A stretch of DNA of 64,000 bases from positions 4,402,001-4,466,000 of the forward strand of contig OZ250139.1 of NCBI GenBank assembly GCA_965237405.1, written 5' to 3'. Positions within the stretch are counted from its first letter, which is position 1, and every line of letters begins with the position of its first letter. Of this stretch, positions 9,147-17,377 are shown piece by piece. The translations under genes and the position numbers were made by a program. This DNA comes from CAUZIB01 sp963663925 (GTDB taxonomy: Bacteria; Acidobacteriota; Vicinamibacteria; Vicinamibacterales; UBA8438). The notes below the pieces were generated by a model, which was not told the origin of the DNA, did not search any database, and was given only the letters and a program-made list of their open reading frames with translations.

Positions 9147-10078
9147 GCCACGTCCGAGTGAGCAAGATCGACCGTTCCGACGATTTCTTCAGCCGAGCGA
9201 TACTGGTGACGGTCCAAGTAGTCGGTCAAACCAGATAGTAGTTTCGGCCAGATGAACGGATCGACGAAGTTCGCTGTTCCGACCTGAACCGCGGCCGCCC
9301 CGGCGAGCATAAACTCGACAACGTCAGTGGCAGTCATAATTCCGCCCATCCCCATGATCGGAATCTGGACCGCCTGGCGGCACTGATGCACCATTCTTAC
9401 AGCGATCGGGCGGATCGCCGGTCCGCTCAGGCCGCCGACGATATTGGAGAGCTTTGGTCGTTGCGTATCGACATCGATCGCCATGGCGAGGAACGTGTTG
9501 ACGAGGGAGATCGCGTCTGCTCCAGCTTCCTCTGCCACTCGGGCAAACGCCGCGACGTCTGTAACGTTTGGCGTCAACTTTGGGATGATGGGTAAGGTGG
9601 TGGCCTTCCGGACGCGAGCCACGACGTCGTGGGTGCCTCCGAGGTCACAGCCGAAGGTGATGCCACCCTCCTTGATGTTCGGGCACGAGATGTTGAGCTC
9701 GAGTGCCGCTACCCCATCGGCGTCCGAGAGAATTCGAGCAAGCTCCGCGTACTCGTCGACGGTCGAGCCGCAGATATTGACGATCGTGGTCGCTCCGTGG
9801 GCCCGGAGTGTCGGCAGTTTGTCCTGGATGAAGCGGTGAACGCCAATGCCCTGCAACCCTATGGCGTTGAGCATGCCGCTCGGCGTTTCCACGATTCGCT
9901 CGGGAGGATGTCCCTCACGCTCTTCTAGGAAGAGCCCCTTCACGACCACACCACCGAGTGTGGACAGCTCGACGACTTCGGCGTACTCGACGCCGTAGCC
10001 AAAGCAGCCGCTCGCTGCCATGATCGGGTTCTTCAGCTGGAGCGACGACCCAAGCGACACCGAGAGATTAGGGGCCAT
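9131..10078 (-). CDS. pyrD: Dihydroorotate dehydrogenase, class 1B catalytic subunit
   Basis: About 315 residues, an FMN TIM barrel that oxidises dihydroorotate to orotate. The active-site loop NISCPNIKEGG has Cys as general base, as in class 1 enzymes. IGMGGIMT-like phosphate binding (PIMGMGGIMTATDVVEFMLAGA) is present near the end. Class 1B is inferred from the adjacent PyrK, which passes electrons to NAD. ATG 10078 is chosen because it lies 13 nt after the pyrK stop and gives MAPNLSVSLGSLQLKNP-like family alignment. The longer frame from GTG 10123 would overlap pyrK and add unrelated residues. No strong Shine-Dalgarno is visible, so coupling to pyrK is likely. Confidence 0.95.
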   Translation of the reverse strand: MAPNLSVSLGSSLQLKNPIMAASGCFGYGVEYAEVVELSTLGGVVVKGLFLEEREGHPPERIVETPSGMLNAIGLQGIGVHRFIQDKLPTLRAHGATTIVNICGSTVDEYAELARILSDADGVAALELNISCPNIKEGGITFGCDLGGTHDVVARVRKATTLPIIPKLTPNVTDVAAFARVAEEAGADAISLVNTFLAMAIDVDTQRPKLSNIVGGLSGPAIRPIAVRMVHQCRQAVQIPIMGMGGIMTATDVVEFMLAGAAAVQVGTANFVDPFIWPKLLSGLTDYLDRHQYRSAEEIVGTVDLAHSDVAWISS

Positions 10079-10091
10079 CGTCGAGAGTGGG

Positions 10092-10913
10092 CTACGGGAT
10101 GCCGTTCCAGTTGATGCGGTCACCAGGAAAGACTGGACCCTCCAGGCACGAACGAACGAAGTTCATCTGACCACCGGGTTCGTGGATGGGCACCACACAG
10201 CTGTAGCACCCGCCGAGGCCACAGCCCATGACTTGCTCGAGCGAAACCTCGGAGGGGTATCGGTATTGGTGTCCCAGTGCAGCGACCGCGCGCATCATTT
10301 CGGTTGGGCCGCACGCGTAAATCCTCAGGGGAGTCTCCTCGCCAAGCGCTTGGAGCTCGCGCTTGAGTGGAGCGGTCACGAGCCCCGCCTCACCCAGGGA
10401 GCCATCATTGGTCGTCAATGCCATGCGCACTCCAAGTGACTCGAACTTGTCGAGGTAGTAGAGTTCACCGGCGGAACGGCCCCCGTAAAAGAGTGTCGTG
10501 TCGGTGCTAGCTGACCGGAGTGACTCGGCGAGTGTCAGGAACGGAGCCAGACCTACGCCGCCTGCGACCATCCAGGCCCTGGCCGGCGGTTTGATGACCG
10601 AAAATGGTTGACCAAGCGGCCCCAGACACTGGAGCCGCTGTCCTGGTTCGATCGTGAACAGCATGCCTGTGACGGCACCTACAACTTTATTGAGCAGAGA
10701 GATGCCGCTCACGCGGTCGTTATCGTCCCGAAGGATTTCGAACACCGAGAAGGGACGACGCAGTAGTGGATCCAGACTAAGTCCCTGCCTAACCATCACG
10801 AATTGTCCGGGCTCGGTCGAGGCTCCGATCTCCGCCGCGGCAAGTCTGACAACGTTGTACTCTGGGGAGAGCCGATCATTCGACAAAACAAGCGCGTCGA
10901 CATCGATCAGCAT
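10092..10913 (-). CDS. pyrK: Dihydroorotate dehydrogenase electron-transfer subunit
   Basis: 273 residues, partner of class 1B PyrD. It carries FAD and a [2Fe-2S] cluster and passes electrons to NAD+. Visible motifs are the FAD-binding LLRRPFSVFEI, the NAD/flavin-reductase GGVGLAPFL and YACGPTEMM, and four cluster cysteines in VMGCGLGGCYSC and RSCLEGPVF. It is the first gene of pyrK-pyrD-pyrF. On the minus strand, TATACT ends 6 nt before the ATG, so the transcript may be leaderless. No PyrR-type RNA element is visible upstream, unlike the pyrR operon. Confidence 0.95.
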   Translation of the reverse strand: MLIDVDALVLSNDRLSPEYNVVRLAAAEIGASTEPGQFVMVRQGLSLDPLLRRPFSVFEILRDDNDRVSGISLLNKVVGAVTGMLFTIEPGQRLQCLGPLGQPFSVIKPPARAWMVAGGVGLAPFLTLAESLRSASTDTTLFYGGRSAGELYYLDKFESLGVRMALTTNDGSLGEAGLVTAPLKRELQALGEETPLRIYACGPTEMMRAVAALGHQYRYPSEVSLEQVMGCGLGGCYSCVVPIHEPGGQMNFVRSCLEGPVFPGDRINWNGIP

Positions 10914-10919
10914 GACGCG

Positions 10920-10925
10920 AGTATA
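10920..10925 (-). promoter_or_regulatory. Candidate -10 element for a leaderless pyrK transcript
   Basis: Minus strand TATACT (5 of 6 consensus) is separated from the pyrK ATG (10913) by only 6 nt. That would place the transcription start at or beside the start codon. No convincing -35 is found 16-18 nt upstream, so confidence is low. Confidence 0.3.
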
Positions 10926-10983
10926 CCTGATGGCTTTTCTGGCATGATGAGTTTGGCGGCCTCAGCCTAACGTTCCACGATCG

Positions 10984-12738
10984 ATGCGCTACTTACGAAT
11001 GTTAACCAACGCGGCGCTGGCCGGAGTGCTGGCGGCGGTGTACATCGCGATCGTGTTTCTTCAAGTCAACCCGCACCTGCCGCTCGATCTGGGCGTGCTC
11101 TGGCCCTTGCTTGTTGTCGTGGTTGGCTTCTACGCCGTACATCTCACGGCCTTCTTTTACGCCCTCATCGTTTTACGTCAGGTGTTCGGCGCCGAGTTCC
11201 TATCGCCCGGGTGGGTAAGCCTCCGATTGCTGTCGTGGCTAAGTGCCGCTGCGGCATCCGGAGTGGCCCTGCTGATGTGGCTGAATCTGCAGGGCCTGCG
11301 GACGGCGCTGATGGAGGAAACCACCCGGCGACTCGGCGTCGAGGTAGTGGTGATGGGTTTGTGTGCGCTCACGCTGTTCACGATTGCGGTGGTGCATTAC
11401 TCGTTCGGCCGTCGCGGAAGTGTGGTCGGTGCTTCACTCTATGCTCTAGCCGTGGTGGCATCGGTCACGCTTCCGTTGGTTGCGCGTGGCGAAGCCGTGT
11501 CGAGGACGCTGAGGGCCTATCCACTCAATGTGGGAAACTGGGTTGTACCCAGCGAAGACCGGTCCCGCGTCGTGATGTTGCTGTTCGATGGTGCGTCGCT
11601 CGACTACCTGTCATTGGCGACGGCCGCCGGAAGTCTGCCGAATTTTGGACGCATCCTCGATTCCGGATCGGCCATGCACCTGGCGACCCTTCGGCCGACG
11701 CAGCCTGGTCCGGTCTGGGCCACGGTCGCGACTGGCAAGTACCCACCTCGTCACGGCGTTATTTCGACGTCGACCTACCACGTGTCCTCAAGGCTTCCGC
11801 CCCTCGAGTTGCTTCCCGATCACTGCTTTGCTCAGGCCCTCGTCTACCTTGGGTTCCTCGACGAGTCACCGGCATCGTCCACGGAGCTTCGTGCACGTCC
11901 ATTGTGGAGCATCCTCAGCGGTCAGGGGATTCAAGTTGGCATCGTCGGCTTGCCGCTAACGCACCCAGTTCAGCCAGTCAACGGTTTCCTGGTCAGTGAT
12001 CAATTTCACCTCATGGATGACCCGCAATTCGACCCGGCAGCTGCAGAAGCCGCCTATCCGGCGGAGGTAGTTGCGATCGGAGCGGCCGCTATGCGGGAAG
12101 TCAGCGGTGCTGATGTGCTCAACACGACCGGCGCCGCCGATGAAGGTACGCTTACACCCCCGTCGCAAGTAGTTCCGATCTGGAGAGACCGAGTATACGG
12201 TCGAATCGTCGATGACCTCTGGAAACGTTTCAGCGAGGTTCGTTTGCTTGCCGTCCGCTACCGAGGGCTCGATCTTGCGGGTCATCGGTTTCTCCCCCCC
12301 GTGACACCGATTCCGTTCGGCGGTGTCGGTGACGCCGAGGGCGACGCGGCAAGCCTCGACGAGTACTACCGCCACGTCGACAACGAAGTCGGTACGATTC
12401 TTCACCTTCTGAATCCGGGCGATCTACTTCTCGTGGTGTCAGGCTTCGGGATGGAACCGGTCAGCATGTGGAAGCGCGTGCTCGCCCGAATCGTAGGGGA
12501 TCCTGACGCGACCGGAACACACGAGAACGCTCCAGACGGGTTTCTGCTTGCCTACGGATCCGACGTGGAGCCAGGGCGGCGGACCCGTGGGTCGGTCGTC
12601 GACATCGCGCCGACGGTACTGTACTTCTTCGGGGTTCCAGTGGCGCGTGACATCGACGGTGTCGCGCGAATTGACCTCTTCCTTGAGCGCTTCACGGAGC
12701 GTCGCCCGATTGCCTTCGTTCCTTCCTATGACCGGTGA
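10984..12738 (+). CDS. Membrane-anchored type I phosphodiesterase / alkaline phosphatase-fold protein
   Basis: 584 residues. The first about 180 contain five hydrophobic helices (for example AALAGVLAAVYIAIVFL, WPLLVVVVGFYAVHL, LYALAVVASVTLPLV). The rest is an alkaline-phosphatase-superfamily domain like Pfam PF01663. The expected metal and nucleophile sites are visible: VVMLLFDGASLD (first metal Asp), TQPGPVWATVATGKYPPRHGV (nucleophile Thr/Ser region and TG..P..HG motif), a GLDLAGHRF site and GTHENAPDGFLLAYG. It should hydrolyse a phosphodiester or transfer a phospho-headgroup outside the cytoplasm; the substrate is unknown. It lies between the two pyr operons, but I see no functional link to them. 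Confidence 0.8.
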   Translation: MRYLRMLTNAALAGVLAAVYIAIVFLQVNPHLPLDLGVLWPLLVVVVGFYAVHLTAFFYALIVLRQVFGAEFLSPGWVSLRLLSWLSAAAASGVALLMWLNLQGLRTALMEETTRRLGVEVVVMGLCALTLFTIAVVHYSFGRRGSVVGASLYALAVVASVTLPLVARGEAVSRTLRAYPLNVGNWVVPSEDRSRVVMLLFDGASLDYLSLATAAGSLPNFGRILDSGSAMHLATLRPTQPGPVWATVATGKYPPRHGVISTSTYHVSSRLPPLELLPDHCFAQALVYLGFLDESPASSTELRARPLWSILSGQGIQVGIVGLPLTHPVQPVNGFLVSDQFHLMDDPQFDPAAAEAAYPAEVVAIGAAAMREVSGADVLNTTGAADEGTLTPPSQVVPIWRDRVYGRIVDDLWKRFSEVRLLAVRYRGLDLAGHRFLPPVTPIPFGGVGDAEGDAASLDEYYRHVDNEVGTILHLLNPGDLLLVVSGFGMEPVSMWKRVLARIVGDPDATGTHENAPDGFLLAYGSDVEPGRRTRGSVVDIAPTVLYFFGVPVARDIDGVARIDLFLERFTERRPIAFVPSYDR

Positions 12739-12799
12739 ACTCGCGTCCTGGGTGGGGAGTCACGTGTGAGAATGGTCGGACACGCTCCTACCCCTGAGA

Positions 12800-12829
12800 T
12801 TGGCCTGCTTACCATCGACCTGATATCAT
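12800..12829 (+). promoter_or_regulatory. Promoter of the pyrRBCE operon
   Basis: A -35 TTGGCC (12800-12805, 4 of 6), an 18-nt spacer, and a -10 TATCAT (12824-12829, 5 of 6). The start would be near 12836, leaving a leader of about 125 nt that contains the PyrR-type hairpin. Confidence 0.55.
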
Positions 12830-12844
12830 TCCATGATCTCTTTA

Positions 12845-12879
12845 ACGGTGGCCCGGTGAGGCCGCGAAGAGGGAACCGT
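12845..12879 (+). promoter_or_regulatory. PyrR-binding RNA hairpin in the pyrR leader
   Basis: The leader contains CCCGGTGAGGCC (12852-12863), matching the core CCNGNGAGGY of the PyrR-binding loop known from Bacillus and others. The surroundings fold as expected: a lower stem ACGGT/ACCGT (12845-12849 with 12875-12879), a purine-rich bulge on the 3' side (GCGAAGAGGGA), an upper stem GGCC/GGCC, and a loop holding the GNGAGG core. PyrR bound to UMP would grip this RNA. No clear U-run terminator follows, so control of translation or a weak attenuator is more likely than a classic terminator switch (inference). Confidence 0.7.
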
Positions 12880-12960
12880 GACCTACGCACCATCGCCCGC
12901 GAGTCTACCTCGACCCTGCACCGCCATCGCTGAAACTGTTTCGTGCCGAAGGAGGTCGTC

Positions 12961-13527
12961 TTGCCGACTGTCATGACGGCCGACCGGATCAGTCGCGCGT
13001 TGATGCGGATCTCGCATGAGATCGTCGAGCGGAACCGTCCGATCGAAGAGGTTGCCCTAGTGGGTGTTCGTACCCGCGGCGTCCCGATTGCCGAACGGAT
13101 TGCCCGTAACCTCGATGAGATCTCCGGTCATCAAGTACCGACGGGCGCGCTTGACATTACGCTGTATCGCGACGATCTCATGCGTCACACGATTGGTCCG
13201 CAGCCGGTGCTCAGAGAGACGCAGATCCCGTTCTCAATCGATGATCGTCGCATCCTGCTTGTCGACGACGTTCTCTACACTGGACGAACGGTCCGAGCCG
13301 CGCTCGATGCATTGGTGGATTTTGGGCGCCCACGGTCGATTCAGCTCGTCGTGCTCGTGGATCGAGGGCATCGCGAGTTACCGATCAAGGCCGATTATGT
13401 CGGCAAGAATCTGCCGACGTCGATGGACCAGAGCGTCCAAGTGAGGCTGGCTGAGACCGATGGCACCGATGATGTCGAGGTCCAGACTGATGCCAAGGTC
13501 GGCATGGCCGAGGAGAATAACGCGTGA
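12961..13527 (+). CDS. pyrR: Bifunctional pyr operon regulator / uracil phosphoribosyltransferase PyrR
   Basis: About 188 residues. It is an RNA-binding attenuation regulator that senses UMP/PRPP and has the type I PRTase fold. The PRPP loop ILLVDDVLYTGRTVRAAL is perfect and the family start TADRISRALMRISHEIVERN is clear. The TTG at 12961 is chosen because AAGGAGGT (12949-12956) sits about 5 nt before it. The in-frame GTG at 12943 lies upstream of that Shine-Dalgarno, and the ATG at 12973 is too far from it. The C-terminal tail of about 25 residues after VRLAETDG is acidic and non-conserved. It starts an operon in which each next start overlaps the previous stop (GTGA/ATGA). Confidence 0.95.
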   Translation: MPTVMTADRISRALMRISHEIVERNRPIEEVALVGVRTRGVPIAERIARNLDEISGHQVPTGALDITLYRDDLMRHTIGPQPVLRETQIPFSIDDRRILLVDDVLYTGRTVRAALDALVDFGRPRSIQLVVLVDRGHRELPIKADYVGKNLPTSMDQSVQVRLAETDGTDDVEVQTDAKVGMAEENNA

Positions 13528-14516
13528 GCGCCAGGACGAACTTGACCTCAGTGGTCGCGCACGATCATATTGCCATCCCCGCCCGGCTACGATCGAAGCA
13601 CCTGCTGAGCATTGGTGACCTCAGCCCCGAAGAGATCCACCTGGTGCTCGAAACCGCACAGGCGATGAAGGAGATTGGGCGTCGCCCGATCAAAAAGGTA
13701 CCGACTCTCCGTGGAAAGACCGTAGTCAACCTCTTCTTTGAACCGAGCACCCGTACCAGGGCGTCGTTCGAGATCGCGGAAAAGCGGCTCAGCGCCGATA
13801 CATTGAACGTTGCGGCGTCGACCTCGAGCGTTGTTAAGGGTGAGACACTTTCCGACATGGCTCGGAACATCGAGGCTATGGCGCCTGACATGATCGTCGT
13901 CAGACACGGCGCCTCTGGAGCCTGTTGCCTCTTAGCTGGGATCGGGGGCTCGCGAATCATCAACGCCGGCGATGGGATGCATGAGCACCCAACCCAAGCG
14001 CTTCTCGACGCGCTTACCATCAGAGAACATAAAGGCTCGATCGATGGGTGCAAGGTCGCGATTATCGGCGACCTGGCCCATAGCCGCGTCCTACGTTCCA
14101 ACATCCTGTTACTACGGGCGCTTGGCGCTGAGGTCTGGGTGTCGGGTCCAGCGACGATGATGCCAGCCGGTATCGATCGATTTGGTGTGACGGTATCCAG
14201 ATCGATTGACGAGGCGGTTGCAGACGCCGACGTCGTGATGATGCTGCGTATCCAGCTCGAACGTATGCGAGGGCACTTCTTCCCGTCGTTTCGTGAGTAT
14301 TTTCGGATGTTTGGGATGACACGCGAGCGATTTCGACTGGCAAAGCACGACGCGATCATCATGCACCCAGGGCCACTGAACCGTGGCGTCGAAATTGCAT
14401 CGGACGTCGCCGATGGTCCGGACTCGGTGATTCTTGAACAGGTATCCAACGGTGTTGCCGTTCGGATGGCAGTACTGTACTTGTTGGCGGGAACCGATGA
14501 GGATCGTCGGCCATGA
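13524..14516 (+). CDS. pyrB: Aspartate carbamoyltransferase catalytic subunit
   Basis: 330 residues. It condenses carbamoyl phosphate and aspartate into carbamoyl aspartate. Motifs seen: FFEPSTRTRASFE (carbamoyl-phosphate site), HEHPTQALLD and HPGPLNRGVEI. The GTG start overlaps the pyrR stop (GTGA). No pyrI regulatory subunit is nearby, so this is a class of ATCase acting without it, or in complex with the dihydroorotase encoded next (inference). A further N-terminal extension of about 20 residues precedes the LLSIGDLSPEEI core. Confidence 0.97.
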   Translation: MSARTNLTSVVAHDHIAIPARLRSKHLLSIGDLSPEEIHLVLETAQAMKEIGRRPIKKVPTLRGKTVVNLFFEPSTRTRASFEIAEKRLSADTLNVAASTSSVVKGETLSDMARNIEAMAPDMIVVRHGASGACCLLAGIGGSRIINAGDGMHEHPTQALLDALTIREHKGSIDGCKVAIIGDLAHSRVLRSNILLLRALGAEVWVSGPATMMPAGIDRFGVTVSRSIDEAVADADVVMMLRIQLERMRGHFFPSFREYFRMFGMTRERFRLAKHDAIIMHPGPLNRGVEIASDVADGPDSVILEQVSNGVAVRMAVLYLLAGTDEDRRP

Positions 14517-15832
14517 GCGGAAGCATGCTGCTTAAGGGGGGGCGGGTTGTCGACCCGTTACACTGCCTCGATGGAGCATTTGACGTTTTAATCACCGACG
14601 GTCGAGTCTCTAGGGTAGAGAAGGACCTCCCGGTCGAGGAGGCAACGGTTATAGAGGTGCCGCCCGACTTCGTGACGTGTCCCGGCTTCGTCGACATGCA
14701 TGTCCATCTTCGCGAGCCTGGGCAAGAACACAAGGAAACGGTCGAGACGGGGACGGCGTCGGCGGTGGCGGGTGGGTTCACGGCGGTTGCTTGCATGCCC
14801 AACACTGACCCCGTCAATGACCACGCCGCCGTGACGGAGCTTATTCTCAAAAAAGCTGCGGAGACCCAGCTCGCGCGCGTCTACCCGATCGGTTCAGTCT
14901 CGATCGGATTAAAAGGTGGGCAGCTCTCCGAAATCGGCGAGCTTCACGCTGCCGGGTGTGTCGGGATCTCTGATGATGGTCATCCGGTTGCCGACGCGCT
15001 GATGATGCGACGCGCGCTGGAGTACGCGTCGATGTTCGACATCCCGGTGATCAACCACTGCGAGGACCCGTCACTCAAGGGCGATGGGTCGGCGCACGAG
15101 GGGTACTACGCGTCGGTCCTAGGACTTCGCGGGATTCCAAGCGTGGCCGAGTCGGTGATGGTCCAGCGCGACGTATCGCTCAGCGAGTTGACCGGTGGCC
15201 GTGTGCACATTGCGCACATGAGTGTTCGTGGCTCGCTCCGAGCGGTTCGATCTGGCAAGGAGCGAGGTGTCAAGGTGACCTGTGAGGTGACGCCCCATCA
15301 TTTCATCCTGACCGATGAGGACCTTAGCTACGACACTAACACGAAGATGAACCCACCGCTGCGTTCGGCCGATGACCGCGACGCGATGCTCAGCGGCCTT
15401 GTTGACGGAAGCATAGACGCCATTGCAACCGACCACGCGCCGCACCATGCAGACGAGAAGGCGGTGGAGTTCGATCAAGCTCCGTTCGGCATCATCGGTC
15501 TTGAGACGGCCATTCCCCTGGTCCTTGATAAGCTTGTCCACACCGGAACGGTCTCCTTGAAGCGCGTGGTTGAGCTCCTCGCAGTTAACCCAGCCCGGAT
15601 TCTTGGAATTGAAGCCGGTGGGCTCACTGTTGGCCAGCCGGCTGACATCACTATTCTCGCCCCGGACGTGGCTACGGAGATCGACGCGTCGACGTTTCGT
15701 TCGCTAGCTCGAAACACGCCGTTCGACGGGTTAACACTGACCGGCAGCGTTGTCGCGACGATGATTGGCGGTCGTACCGTCTATGTCAACGGCGCCGTCT
15801 CTGGGTCAGACGTCTTTGGGAGGCCGGAATGA
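14513..15832 (+). CDS. pyrC: Dihydroorotase (class I / multifunctional-complex type)
   Basis: 439 residues, a Zn amidohydrolase that closes carbamoyl aspartate to dihydroorotate. The metal motif VDMHVHLREPG, the loop ACMPNTDPVND, the ring of metal ligands INHCEDPSL and IAHMS, and the catalytic Asp in ATDHAPHH are all present, so the enzyme should be active rather than a pseudo-DHOase. ATG overlaps the pyrB stop (ATGA), consistent with coupled synthesis and possible complex formation. Confidence 0.97.
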   Translation: MSGSMLLKGGRVVDPLHCLDGAFDVLITDGRVSRVEKDLPVEEATVIEVPPDFVTCPGFVDMHVHLREPGQEHKETVETGTASAVAGGFTAVACMPNTDPVNDHAAVTELILKKAAETQLARVYPIGSVSIGLKGGQLSEIGELHAAGCVGISDDGHPVADALMMRRALEYASMFDIPVINHCEDPSLKGDGSAHEGYYASVLGLRGIPSVAESVMVQRDVSLSELTGGRVHIAHMSVRGSLRAVRSGKERGVKVTCEVTPHHFILTDEDLSYDTNTKMNPPLRSADDRDAMLSGLVDGSIDAIATDHAPHHADEKAVEFDQAPFGIIGLETAIPLVLDKLVHTGTVSLKRVVELLAVNPARILGIEAGGLTVGQPADITILAPDVATEIDASTFRSLARNTPFDGLTLTGSVVATMIGGRTVYVNGAVSGSDVFGRPE

Positions 15833-16452
15833 GCGGTCGGCACGACGACGTCCGCGCCAAAGCGCTCGATGATTTGCGGCGCTCGCATGTGTTCTTGGTC
15901 GATGGCCACTTCAACTACGGTAATGGCTACCACGGCGAGGTATACCTCAACTCGCACCAATTCTTCCGCGAGCCGTCCCTGATTTGGCGACTAGCTCAAG
16001 ATCTCATCGACGTGATGCCGGCTTCGTTGGTCGACCAGACTGAAATTGTTGCCGGTCCGGTGACCGGCGGAGCCTTACTCGCTCACACGATCGCTGGGTT
16101 GCTGGATGGCCGTCGAAGCTTGAACCACGCGCCGTTCCAGTTCGCGCCGTTTACGGTCGACCCCACCGCCGGATTGACCTTGCGTCAAACGTATACACGG
16201 ATGGTCTCGGGAAAGCGTGTGCTCATCGCCGACGACGTTCGTAACGTCGGTAAGACCTTCGAGCGTTGTGCGGCACTGGTAACGGAGGCTGGTGGGACGG
16301 TCCTAGGGACAGTCCAGATCGTCGATCGGCTGGAGTGCATGGTTGATCTCGGTGTGCCAAACGTCGCGTTGACCGAGTTCAAGGCTCCGCCAAATTGGCC
16401 GGCTGACACGTGCCCCCGGTGTGCGGCTGGCGAGCCGATCGCCGCTTTCTAG
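15829..16452 (+). CDS. pyrE: Orotate phosphoribosyltransferase-like protein (pyr-operon copy, altered PRPP loop)
   Basis: 207 residues of the PRTase fold, coupled to pyrC by an ATGA overlap. By position it should convert orotate plus PRPP to OMP. It shares with OPRTases the region GHFNYGNGYHGEVYLNSH, the loop AGPVTGGALLAH and the C-terminal CPRCAAGEPI. Its PRPP loop is VLIADDVRNVGKTFE, where typical enzymes have a D-D/E..TTGGS sequence. A second copy at 19212 has the canonical loop. So either enzyme could be the main OPRTase, and this one may use a different base or play an accessory role. The symbol is given by context. Confidence 0.75.
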   Translation: MSGRHDDVRAKALDDLRRSHVFLVDGHFNYGNGYHGEVYLNSHQFFREPSLIWRLAQDLIDVMPASLVDQTEIVAGPVTGGALLAHTIAGLLDGRRSLNHAPFQFAPFTVDPTAGLTLRQTYTRMVSGKRVLIADDVRNVGKTFERCAALVTEAGGTVLGTVQIVDRLECMVDLGVPNVALTEFKAPPNWPADTCPRCAAGEPIAAF

Positions 16453-16465
16453 TCGAACACTCCAC

Positions 16466-17377
16466 ATGGTTTCGGGTCAGCTCCGTTCCCGCGTTGCCAT
16501 CCCGGTCGGTCGCGTACGCGCATCACTCGATCGCCTATACCGAGAGTTTGACGATCTGGATAGCGCCGCTGATCCCGTTCATCTCGTCCGCCGGTACTCG
16601 GCCAGCGAAGACATTGAGATCGCCGGGTTTTGCGCCGCGGGTCTTGCCTTTGGCCACGTTATCAACATCCTAGCGTCGGTGACATCACTCCTTGACGTCA
16701 TGGGCGATTCACCGTCGCAGTTTGTTCGTGCTTTCGGGTCAGGGCGGCGGGTAGACGCGGTACGGCGGTTGGGGCACCGTTGGATTAGCGGCGACGATCT
16801 GGTGGCACTCCTATGGATTCTGCGTCACATACTCGATGACGCAGGATCGATCGAGGCGTTCTTTCTCCGTGGGTACAGCGCTGACACTGAAGATATCGGA
16901 GACGCGCTTGATGATTTTTGTGTGCGGGCACGTGCCGTGCCACTCGGCCGGATCTATCGCCGCGGCGTCAGGTACTTCTTTCCTCGTCCGCGTGATGGCA
17001 GCGCCTGTAAGCGGCTCAACCTGTATCTGAGGTGGATGGTTCGCCAAGATCGAATCGATCTCGGCGCTTGGACTGGTGTCAACCGTTCGCAACTTGTGGT
17101 ACCCCTTGATACTCACGTGATTCGAGTTGGTCGATGCCTTCGCCTCACCCGGTATCAGACCCCAGGCTGGCCGATGGCACAAGAAATCACCAGAGGTCTC
17201 CGTCGTTTGGATCCGAACGATCCGGTTAAATACGACTTCTCGATGTGTCACATTGGCATGCAAAATGCCTGTGGGTTCAATCAACCGCAGCGGGACGGGC
17301 GGTGCCCCTTGCGCGGCGTCTGTCGACCAAGTCCGTATAGACCGCGGCGGTCTCGTCGACCATCCGGTCGGCACTGA
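16466..17377 (+). CDS. TIGR02757 / DUF2400 family protein of unknown function
   Basis: About 303 residues with the conserved blocks of this family: DPVHLVRRYSASEDIEIAGF, FFPRPRDGSACKRLNLYLRW, VVPLDTHVIRVGRCLRLT and DPVKYDFSMCHIG. Near the end are cysteines in QNACGF, RCPLRGVC. The layout, helical with a C-terminal Cys cluster, resembles HhH/endonuclease III-like proteins, but the function is not established. ATG 16466 is chosen because the frame upstream of it overlaps pyrE and lacks family residues. The last 101 nt overlap, in the opposite direction, the 3' end of the glycosyltransferase gene. Confidence 0.85.
   Translation: MVSGQLRSRVAIPVGRVRASLDRLYREFDDLDSAADPVHLVRRYSASEDIEIAGFCAAGLAFGHVINILASVTSLLDVMGDSPSQFVRAFGSGRRVDAVRRLGHRWISGDDLVALLWILRHILDDAGSIEAFFLRGYSADTEDIGDALDDFCVRARAVPLGRIYRRGVRYFFPRPRDGSACKRLNLYLRWMVRQDRIDLGAWTGVNRSQLVVPLDTHVIRVGRCLRLTRYQTPGWPMAQEITRGLRRLDPNDPVKYDFSMCHIGMQNACGFNQPQRDGRCPLRGVCRPSPYRPRRSRRPSGRH

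Noticed and set aside
12943..12960. pyrR start at GTG 12943
   Set aside because: The perfect Shine-Dalgarno AAGGAGGT is located after this GTG, which points to the TTG at 12961.
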